Positions 1 through 4,671 of a stretch of 8,206 nt of DNA are shown here, in pieces (position 1 is the stretch's first letter; each line of letters opens with the position of its first letter). This DNA is from Alphaproteobacteria bacterium. GTDB lineage: Bacteria > Pseudomonadota > Alphaproteobacteria > Rs-D84. The notes beneath the pieces were generated by a model. It searched no databases, was not told where the DNA came from, and worked only from the letters and a program-made list of their open reading frames with translations. Both the position numbers and the translations under genes were made by a program. The stretch lies in the NCBI GenBank assembly GCA_017964865.1, contig JAGCRE010000049.1:1-8206 (forward strand). The letters are read 5' to 3'.

Positions 1-90
1 AGTCTTGACCGCACTGCGGCGTGCAGTATTTACGGCGTTTTTCTTTTCTGTAACCAAAACTCTTTTTTTAGATGACTTATGATTTGCCAC
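1..90 (-). CDS. rpsT: 30S ribosomal protein S20, N-terminal part (cut by window edge)
   Basis: Read leftward from a GTG at 88-90, the sequence translates without a stop to the window edge. Its 30 residues begin MANHKSSKKRVLVTEKK and continue with NTARRSAVKT. This matches the start of ribosomal protein S20 (E. coli begins MANIKSAKKR and has NASRRS at the same place). S20 is a small basic protein that binds 16S rRNA early in assembly of the 30S subunit. The GTG start is supported by the conserved MAN opening and by AAAGGA on the minus strand (98-103), 7 nt before it; the only upstream ATG runs into a stop. The remaining roughly 55-60 residues lie outside the window. It is divergent from plsY across 73 bp. 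In many alphaproteobacteria rpsT lies next to dnaA; here plsY, an exported-protein gene and dprA come between them. Confidence 0.93.
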   Translation of the reverse strand, partial: MANHKSSKKRVLVTEKKNAVNTARRSAVKT

Positions 91-124
91 GTTATTTTCC
101 TTTTATTTTCGTAACATTTTTGTT

Positions 125-152
125 ATTTTATAGAAAACAAACACAAAATCAA
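125..152 (-). promoter_or_regulatory. Possible rpsT promoter in the divergent intergenic region
   Basis: On the minus strand TTGATT (147-152) is followed after 16 nt by TAAAAT (125-130). That matches four of six and five of six bases of the -35 and -10 consensus. It would start an rpsT transcript near position 118, with a leader of about 28 nt containing the AAAGGA site. The same 73 bp must also drive plsY; only a weak TATAGA (129-134) is visible in that direction. This is a by-eye match in AT-rich DNA. Confidence 0.38.
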
Positions 153-163
153 GGAAAAATACA

Positions 164-751
164 ATGTTATATATATTTATATTGATTATATCTTATATTA
201 TGGGGTCGATTCCAATGGGCCTGTTGTTAACCAGGTTAATGGGCAAGGGCGACTTGCGTAAGGTGGGATCTGGCAACATTGGGGCAACAAATGTTATGCG
301 GGTCGGGGGGCTGCGTATGGCGGGTGCCACATGGATTTTGGATATGGTCAAGGTTATGATTCCCATATTTATTGGCAGTTTTTATATCGATGCTGGGTTT
401 GGTGCGTGGTGTGGTTTTACCGCAATTATTGGGCATTGTTTCCCAATTTGGTTGCGTTTTCATGGGGGCAAGGGTGTTTCAGGACTTTTCGGTATGTTGC
501 TTGCTATTTCGCCATTATCGTTTGTTTTTATTGGGATAGAGTGGTTAATTGTCGCATTGACCAGTGGGTATTCATCACTGGGGGCGATTGTAGTGTTCTT
601 TATGGTGCCAGTTTTTGGTTTTGTTATAAGTGCAAGTGTCGGCTGGGCCTTTTTGGCGACTGCTGTTTTGTGTTTGGTGCGGCACAGACAAAATATAGCA
701 AAATTGATTCATGACAAAGAATCAAAAGTCGAATGGAAATGGAAAAAGTAA
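164..751 (+). CDS. plsY: Glycerol-3-phosphate acyltransferase PlsY
   Basis: PlsY is an inner-membrane enzyme that transfers an acyl chain from acyl-phosphate (made by PlsX) to position 1 of glycerol-3-phosphate, the first step in making phosphatidic acid. The 195 residues have the family's usual length and are largely hydrophobic membrane segments. The three conserved motifs are visible: SGNIGATNVMR (36-46), GHCFPIWLRFHGGKGV (90-105) with the glycine/lysine-rich substrate loop, and RHRQNIAKL (173-181) near the end. A short basic tail (KVEWKWKK) closes the protein. AAGGA at 151-155, 8 nt upstream, fixes the ATG start. In alphaproteobacteria plsY is commonly followed directly by dprA; here another gene lies between them. 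A strong hairpin terminator follows the stop codon. Confidence 0.96.
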   Translation: MLYIFILIISYIMGSIPMGLLLTRLMGKGDLRKVGSGNIGATNVMRVGGLRMAGATWILDMVKVMIPIFIGSFYIDAGFGAWCGFTAIIGHCFPIWLRFHGGKGVSGLFGMLLAISPLSFVFIGIEWLIVALTSGYSSLGAIVVFFMVPVFGFVISASVGWAFLATAVLCLVRHRQNIAKLIHDKESKVEWKWKK

Positions 752-754
752 TCT

Positions 755-782
755 AAAATGCACCGGTTTCGGTGCATTTTTT
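755..782 (+). terminator. Intrinsic terminator after plsY
   Basis: AAAATGCACCG (755-765) pairs perfectly with CGGTGCATTTT (770-780) around a GTTT loop, and the T run continues to 782. It begins 4 nt after the plsY stop. The stem is the same as in the terminator at 1761-1788. Confidence 0.92.
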
Positions 783-790
783 ATTTGCTC

Positions 791-819
791 TTTATTTTAA
801 CCCAAATTTGTGATATAAT
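791..819 (+). promoter_or_regulatory. Extended -10 promoter of the 303-residue exported-protein gene
   Basis: TGATATAAT (811-819) is an extended -10 element with a perfect TATAAT at 814-819. The -35 region at 17 nt spacing (TTTATT, 791-796) is poor, as often seen with extended -10 promoters. Transcription would start near 826, so the ATG at 822 would not be in the message and the ATG at 849 would be. CCCAAA (801-806) and flanking bases recur at the same spacing upstream of the gene at 4672. Confidence 0.72.
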
Positions 820-848
820 GTATGCATTATATAGAGGGAGTTTTCATA

Positions 849-1760
849 ATGAAAAAGTTTTTGTCTGTATTTGTTGGGTGTATTTCTGTGCTGGCGGTGG
901 AAACTGCATTTGGGGCAACTGGACGCGTTGGCGTGCAACCAAATACTGCATCATCACCACGTATGCCGACAATGGCGGTATCAACGGTTGGTGTAACAAC
1001 ATCTGTGTCTAATTTAAAGAACAAAGTCGAAGTGCCAGATGTTAAACCAGATGATAAGCCAGATGTGAAACCAGACGATAAGCCGGATGAAAAACCAGAT
1101 GAAAAACCGGATGACAAACCAGACGATAAACCGGCCAAGGATATGCGGGAAAAAGAACGCGAAGCATGTATCCGTAACAATATTGGCATTGGAAATACTT
1201 TTGTTTGGGCGTCACGTTTCAGTGATATAAACAACTATGCGACAATGGTCGAAGATGTTATAAACCCAGAAAATAACACTTGTTTTGCGTTGGTTGGGGT
1301 TCGTTCTTCGGATTCGCGTGTTGATTTAAGTGATTTGCCAAGCAAATATTTTGAAATGGGGACAAACATTTCTTGTGCATCTTGGATTGATGAAGATAAA
1401 GTCGAATCGCGTATCTTGGATGCTAAAAAGAAAAACCGGACCCTGGCGACAATTGGTGGTGCTGTGGGTGGTGCCGCATTGGGCGTTGGATCAATGGAAT
1501 TGTTTGGAAATAAAATGATTGGTGGATCGGTAATGGGACAAAAAGACGGAACCACAGAAGAACAGTTCTATACATATGTATCCAACCTTGATTCCAAGGA
1601 ATATAATGAAATCGTCAGTTATTTCATCCAGATGAACGATGCTTGTTCAAGATGGGTTCAAAAATATGGTGATAAACCGGCAGATTGTAATGGATTGCGG
1701 GTTGCTGATGATACAATTATACCATATGACAAGTTAGCAAATGACTTTAAATTAAAATAA
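849..1760 (+). CDS. Exported protein with PD(D/V/E)K repeats, function unknown
   Basis: I do not recognise a named family. The 303-residue product starts with a signal peptide: MKK, a hydrophobic stretch to about residue 17, and a likely signal peptidase I site around AFG/A (20-23). Next come a Ser/Thr/Val-rich stretch (24-60), eight four-residue PD(V/D/E)K units (63-94), a charged KDMREKEREA segment, and a folded-looking region with cysteines 107, 145, 176, 266 and 280. A glycine-rich hydrophobic segment (about 199-226, IGGAVGGAALGVGSMELFG) could enter or cross a membrane. The likely location is periplasm or envelope, with the repeats as an extended charged spacer. The start at 849 is chosen because GAGGGAG (834-840) lies 8 nt upstream, the signal peptide begins there, and the upstream ATG (822) precedes the predicted transcript start. 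It has its own promoter and terminator and sits between plsY and dprA. Confidence 0.85.
   Translation: MKKFLSVFVGCISVLAVETAFGATGRVGVQPNTASSPRMPTMAVSTVGVTTSVSNLKNKVEVPDVKPDDKPDVKPDDKPDEKPDEKPDDKPDDKPAKDMREKEREACIRNNIGIGNTFVWASRFSDINNYATMVEDVINPENNTCFALVGVRSSDSRVDLSDLPSKYFEMGTNISCASWIDEDKVESRILDAKKKNRTLATIGGAVGGAALGVGSMELFGNKMIGGSVMGQKDGTTEEQFYTYVSNLDSKEYNEIVSYFIQMNDACSRWVQKYGDKPADCNGLRVADDTIIPYDKLANDFKLK
1035..1130 (+). repeat. Eight tandem 12-base units coding for PD(V/D/E)K
   Basis: Eight consecutive in-frame 12-base units encode PDVK PDDK PDVK PDDK PDEK PDEK PDDK PDDK. Units differ mainly at third positions (CCA/CCG, GAT/GAC, AAA/AAG) and in the variable third residue. The pattern fits growth by unit duplication followed by drift. 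A ninth, decayed unit (PAKD) follows. Confidence 0.95.
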
Positions 1761-1788
1761 AAAAATGCACCGAACGGTGCATTTTTTT
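1761..1788 (+). terminator. Intrinsic terminator after the 303-residue exported-protein gene
   Basis: AAAAATGCACCG (1761-1772) pairs with CGGTGCATTTTT (1775-1786); the loop is effectively GAAC, and the T run extends to 1788. It starts directly after the TAA stop. Stem and T-tract match the plsY terminator almost exactly. An ATG in frame with dprA (1765) lies inside the left arm and is not a credible start. Confidence 0.92.
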
Positions 1789-1804
1789 AATGGGTTAATT
1801 ACCG

Positions 1805-1833
1805 TTGCGGTATGCGATGAAAAGACATATAAT
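1805..1833 (+). promoter_or_regulatory. dprA promoter positioned for a leaderless transcript
   Basis: A perfect TATAAT at 1828-1833 lies 17 nt after TTGCGG (1805-1810; three of six bases match the -35 consensus). The usual 6-nt gap from the -10 element puts the transcript start at about 1840, which is the A of the dprA ATG. There is no room for a Shine-Dalgarno site in such a message. The GGGG at 1835-1838 is only 1 nt from the ATG, too close to serve as one. Confidence 0.62.
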
Positions 1834-1839
1834 CGGGGT

Positions 1840-2862
1840 ATGTCTGATTTATTCAATAAATTACTGATTTTACGGACCCCAAAAATAGGGCCGGTTAAAT
1901 ATGCCGAAATTATATCGCAATTTGGGTCTGTGGACGCCGCGGCCGAATCGTTAAATACAGACGATTCGATTCGGGATAGTGTTTTGCGTGAAATGGATGT
2001 GGCCGAAAAATTGGGCATTACATATATATGTGATGATGATGAATTATATCCATCGCTTTTACGTTCGGTTAAAAATCATCCGCCTGTTATAACGGTGCGT
2101 GGCAATCTTGACACATTACGCAAGAACATGGTTGGTATGGTTGGAACACGACACGCAACCGCGGCAGGTATGGAATTTATGTCAAACCTGGCAAATGCTT
2201 TTGCGGAACATAATTTTGCGGTTGTGTCGGGTATGGCAATGGGAACGGACAGTGCGGCACATCGTGGGGCATTACGTGGGGCGGGTGATACCCAGACGAT
2301 TGCGGTTCTGGGCGGTGGTGTTGATTATATATGGCCGGTGGAAAACGAATCACTGTATTATGAAATTATCGAACGTGGTGTTGTATTAAGTGAGATGCCC
2401 GTTGGTTTTAAACCGGTTGGATCAAATTTTGTTCAACGTAATCGTTGGGTTGCAGGTTTATCCCAAAAATTGATATTGGGCGAAGCTGACCTGAAATCAG
2501 GCAGTATGACAACCGCCCGATTTGCGATTGATATGAATCGGGAATTGTGGGCAATACCGTCACATCCCGCAGATTCACGCAGTTTTGGACCAAATTCATT
2601 GATTGCATCGGGGACTGCAAAATTGTGTATGGGCGAATCGGATTTCTTTGGTAATGAAAATAAGGCGACGAAATCAAAAAAAGAAAATGAAAATTCCGAA
2701 TCTGAAAATGAGGTTTTGGATAAGCTAGGAACAATTCCATTGTCTGAATCTGTATTGGCACAAATTGTCAAAAAAAGTATTTCGGAAATTAAACGTGATT
2801 TGGTTGTGCTGGAATTACGTGGCGTTGTGAAAAAAACAGACAACGGATACATTAGATTGTGA
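1840..2862 (+). CDS. dprA: DNA processing protein DprA (Smf)
   Basis: DprA binds incoming single-stranded DNA in the cytoplasm and loads RecA on it during natural transformation; it is also found in many species not known to be competent. The 340-residue product has the expected order. An N-terminal helical region (about 5-60) includes IGPVKYAEIISQFGS. The Rossmann-like DprA core (about 75-265) has VGTRHATAAG (101-110), VVSGMAMGTDSAAHRGAL (128-145), TIAVLGGGVDYIWPVEN (153-169), QRNRWVAGLS (199-208), EADLKSGS (215-222) and a GPNSLIASGTA segment. A Lys/Glu/Asn/Ser-rich linker (272-290) leads to a C-terminal winged-helix domain (about 291-340). The ATG at 1840 is preferred because the ATG at 1765 lies inside a terminator hairpin, homology begins after 1840, and a good -10 element ends 7 nt before it. 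No hairpin terminator is visible after the TGA stop. Confidence 0.95.
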   Translation: MSDLFNKLLILRTPKIGPVKYAEIISQFGSVDAAAESLNTDDSIRDSVLREMDVAEKLGITYICDDDELYPSLLRSVKNHPPVITVRGNLDTLRKNMVGMVGTRHATAAGMEFMSNLANAFAEHNFAVVSGMAMGTDSAAHRGALRGAGDTQTIAVLGGGVDYIWPVENESLYYEIIERGVVLSEMPVGFKPVGSNFVQRNRWVAGLSQKLILGEADLKSGSMTTARFAIDMNRELWAIPSHPADSRSFGPNSLIASGTAKLCMGESDFFGNENKATKSKKENENSESENEVLDKLGTIPLSESVLAQIVKKSISEIKRDLVVLELRGVVKKTDNGYIRL

Positions 2863-2875
2863 TTCTTTTCTTGTC

Positions 2876-2888
2876 TATACAGTGTATA
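2876..2888. promoter_or_regulatory. Perfect 13-base palindrome, operator-like
   Basis: TATACA-G-TGTATA is a perfect inverted repeat around one base, starting 14 nt after the dprA stop. Such sites can bind dimeric regulators, but short AT-rich palindromes also occur by chance. No regulator gene is nearby. Confidence 0.25.
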
Positions 2889-3059
2889 TACAAACCGCAC
2901 AAAATGGGCAAAAAAACGAATCGTTGTCAAAAAATAAATGTTCGATTTTTTATCAAGATTTATTTGCAAATGAAAAATTATCTTATAAATTGTTTTCTGT
3001 AATCCAAACGATTGATAAAACATCAATCAAAAAACAAAAGCGGTTGGCGAAATATCGGT

Positions 3060-3089
3060 TTGGAACATCGGTTCAAAGCAAGATATAAA
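3060..3089 (+). promoter_or_regulatory. Probable promoter of the dnaA-family gene
   Basis: TTGGAA (3060-3065; four of six consensus bases) and TATAAA (3084-3089; five of six) are 18 nt apart. Transcription would begin near 3096 and give a leader of about 150 nt that contains the inverted repeat at 3131-3177. A weaker alternative is TTGATA (3150-3155) with TATGTG (3173-3178). No experimental start is available. Confidence 0.45.
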
Positions 3090-3130
3090 ACCAATCACGA
3101 ACGCGAGAGGGTATAGGCAACGTAGGGCAA

Positions 3131-3177
3131 ACATAAACACTAAATTTTTTTGATACAGAAAAATTTAGCGTTTATGT
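3131..3177. repeat. 19-bp inverted repeat in the leader of the dnaA-family gene
   Basis: Arm 3131-3149 (ACATAAACACTAAATTTTT) is the reverse complement of 3159-3177 except at one position, with a 9-nt spacer. In a rightward transcript the odd pair is A-C; in a leftward one it would be a G-U wobble. No T run follows the right arm, so it is not an ordinary rightward terminator. It ends 68 nt before the ATG, which suits a regulatory leader hairpin, a protein-binding palindrome or the remnant of a small mobile repeat. Confidence 0.85.
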
Positions 3178-3244
3178 GCAGGTGGTTTTTATACCTAAAC
3201 GCACAGGGCAGGAAACTCTTTTAGGGAAGGAAAGGAGAAACGAC

Positions 3245-4519
3245 ATGCAGGCAGCGGCAACAAAGCAAACGGTAAACTTGGAAAAAATCCAGGGGGATAT
3301 TGCCGCCAAAATAGATTCTGCTGCGTTCACATCTTGGATTGCCCCGTTGGGTTTTGAAATTTCAAATGATACATTAACACTTGCAGCCCAGAATCAGTTT
3401 TCGGCTGACTATGTTTCATCTGTTTATGGAAATATTTTATCAACGGTTGCGGGCGAATATGGTTTGGCATTAAATATATGTGTATGTGGTGCAACAAATA
3501 AATCGGCACCGATTGCCAATGATAACGAAATGCAATCGTATGTTCCGGCGGGCGGTGCGACAAATATGTGTGCATTTGATGAATTTGTATCATCGGATGA
3601 AAACACATTTGTTTTGTCGGCTTGTAAAAAAGTTGCGGCGGGTTCTGTTTCTTTCAGCCCGCTGTTTATTTACGGGGCATCGGGTTGTGGTAAAAGTTTA
3701 TTGGCAAAATGCATTAACGATTCGTCAAATGGTCGTACAGTTATGATGACGGGTGGGACATTTGTTGCAGAATTTACGCGGTCATTACGTGACCACAACA
3801 TTTTCGCATTCAAAGATTTCTGTCGTAATTGTGACACATTTATTTTGGATGATGTTGACACGCTGGCGGGCAAGCGTGCAACAACAGACGAATTTATCCA
3901 GTTGTTACTTGATTTACGTGCAGCGGGCAAAAACATTGTTTTGACATCAAATACAACACCGAATAATTTGACCGGGTTCGATCGTCGTGCCCAGTCTTTG
4001 TTTGCCTCTGGTTTGACTGTGGATGTTGCGGTACCAAATGAAAATGTAAAACGTGTAATGTTAATGCGTGCCGGGGTATCGGTAAATGTTGCAAAAGATT
4101 TGGCGGGTCGTTTACCATCGGATGGTCATATGGTATCGGGTGTCGCAAAAAAGATAACCACATATGCAGAATTGATGAACACGAATATAACAATGGATGT
4201 TGCGGAACATTTATTGGCGGACACATTAAAGAAATCTAAATCACCGATTGTGATGGTTCACGATATGTGTGACCGTTTGGGCGTGTCATATGATGCGGTG
4301 TGTGGGGCGGGGCGGAATCGTTCGCTGGTTTTGGCACGTATGATAATGATGCGGGTTTTACATGGTGCGACAAAATTGTCGCTGGCGGAAATTGGTGGCT
4401 ATGTGGGTGGTCGCGATCATGCAACGGTAATGTATGCATTAAAACAGATCGAAAAGCAGGCAGCATCTGATTTGGTATTATCCGCACAAATAAATGAAAT
4501 GATTGCGGAATATAAGTAA
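3245..4519 (+). CDS. dnaA: DnaA-family replication initiator with divergent ATP-sensing residues
   Basis: DnaA binds origin DNA and, as an ATP-bound filament, opens it and helps load the helicase. All four domains are visible in 424 residues. Domain I (about 8-75) includes FTSWIAPLGFEI; a short linker (about 80-108) follows. The AAA+ domain III (about 109-330) has Walker A GASGCGKS (144-151), Walker B FILDDVD (199-205), and IVLTSNTTP (231-239) as sensor I. The helix-turn-helix domain IV (about 334-424) has the signature GGRDHATVMYAL (388-399). AAGGAG (3232-3237), 7 nt before the ATG at 3245, fixes the start; an in-frame ATG at 3176 lies inside the inverted repeat. By-eye alignment puts Leu252 (QSLFASGL) at the arginine-finger site (SRFxxGL) and His295 at the sensor II arginine. 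It could be the sole, fast-evolving DnaA or a diverged second copy; intact domain IV excludes Hda. Confidence 0.88.
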   Translation: MQAAATKQTVNLEKIQGDIAAKIDSAAFTSWIAPLGFEISNDTLTLAAQNQFSADYVSSVYGNILSTVAGEYGLALNICVCGATNKSAPIANDNEMQSYVPAGGATNMCAFDEFVSSDENTFVLSACKKVAAGSVSFSPLFIYGASGCGKSLLAKCINDSSNGRTVMMTGGTFVAEFTRSLRDHNIFAFKDFCRNCDTFILDDVDTLAGKRATTDEFIQLLLDLRAAGKNIVLTSNTTPNNLTGFDRRAQSLFASGLTVDVAVPNENVKRVMLMRAGVSVNVAKDLAGRLPSDGHMVSGVAKKITTYAELMNTNITMDVAEHLLADTLKKSKSPIVMVHDMCDRLGVSYDAVCGAGRNRSLVLARMIMMRVLHGATKLSLAEIGGYVGGRDHATVMYALKQIEKQAASDLVLSAQINEMIAEYK

Positions 4520-4552
4520 GGGATTTCTTTCGTTGTGGTGGTTAGAAAAAAT

Positions 4553-4578
4553 ATCCGGCAAATGTGCCGGATTTTTTT
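4553..4578 (+). terminator. Intrinsic terminator after the dnaA-family gene
   Basis: ATCCGGCA (4553-4560) pairs with TGCCGGAT (4565-4572) around AATG, followed by T's to 4578. It lies 33 nt after the stop codon and separates this gene from the exported-protein gene downstream. Confidence 0.9.
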
Positions 4579-4605
4579 CAACGGGTAAAAAACGCAAGTT
4601 TTCAT

Positions 4606-4634
4606 TTTGTTTTACCCCAAAATTGTGATAAAAT
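4606..4634 (+). promoter_or_regulatory. Extended -10 promoter of the 532-residue exported-protein gene
   Basis: TGATAAAAT (4626-4634) is an extended -10 element with five of six bases matching TATAAT. The -35 region (TTTGTT, 4606-4611) is weak. CCCAAA (4616-4621) lies 13 nt before the -10 hexamer, exactly as in the promoter at 791-819. Over the 19 bases before the shared TGTGATA, 15 are identical between the two sites. Transcription would start near 4641. Confidence 0.68.
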
Positions 4635-4671
4635 ATATTAAAAGTATTGGTCCAATCCAGGGGGGAAAATA

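Larger units (their letters stand above)
2863..3244 (+). other. Gene-poor AT-rich region upstream of the dnaA-family gene
   Basis: These 382 bases separate dprA from the dnaA-family gene. They hold a short palindrome (2876-2888), a very AT-rich stretch (about 2925-3000), a 7-bp inverted repeat GATTGAT/ATCAATC (3010-3028), two copies of ATCGGTT 14 nt apart (3054-3060, 3068-3074), a probable promoter (3060-3089) and a long inverted repeat (3131-3177). A 68-codon GTG-initiated frame (2882-3088) crosses it but has no ribosome-binding site and no recognisable product. I found no clear match to the DnaA box consensus TTATNCACA on either strand, so I do not call an origin. No tRNA or known structured RNA was recognised. 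Confidence 0.6.

Noticed and set aside
822..848. Upstream ATG start for the 303-residue exported protein
   Set aside because: It is only 2 nt after the -10 element and so precedes the predicted transcript start. The ATG at 849 has a good ribosome-binding site and begins a normal signal peptide.
879..881. Lipoprotein lipobox at Cys11 (FVGC) of the 303-residue exported protein
   Set aside because: The hydrophobic stretch before Cys11 is only about seven residues and continues past it, and phenylalanine at -3 is unusual. A signal peptidase I site near residue 22 fits better.
1035..1130. CRISPR-like array
   Set aside because: The units are contiguous 12-base in-frame coding repeats with no spacers.
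827..1234. Antisense frame over the exported-protein gene, rich in Ser-Gly-Leu repeats
   Set aside because: It is the reverse reading of the PD(V/D/E)K repeat, with no ribosome-binding site or known product. The long frames opposite dprA, dnaA and parE are rejected for the same reason.
1765..1839. Upstream in-frame ATG start for dprA (adds 25 residues)
   Set aside because: The ATG lies inside the left arm of the terminator hairpin at 1761-1788, upstream of the dprA promoter, and the extra residues do not resemble DprA.
2882..3088. 68-residue protein starting at GTG
   Set aside because: There is no ribosome-binding site, no recognisable product, and the composition fits AT-rich noncoding DNA. 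Kept only as a question in the findings.
3176..3244. Upstream ATG start for the dnaA-family gene
   Set aside because: It lies in the right arm of the inverted repeat and has no ribosome-binding site. The ATG at 3245 has AAGGAG 7 nt upstream, and DnaA domain I similarity begins after it.
2863..3244. Chromosomal replication origin next to dnaA
   Set aside because: No sequence close to TTATNCACA was found on either strand. AT-richness alone is not enough.
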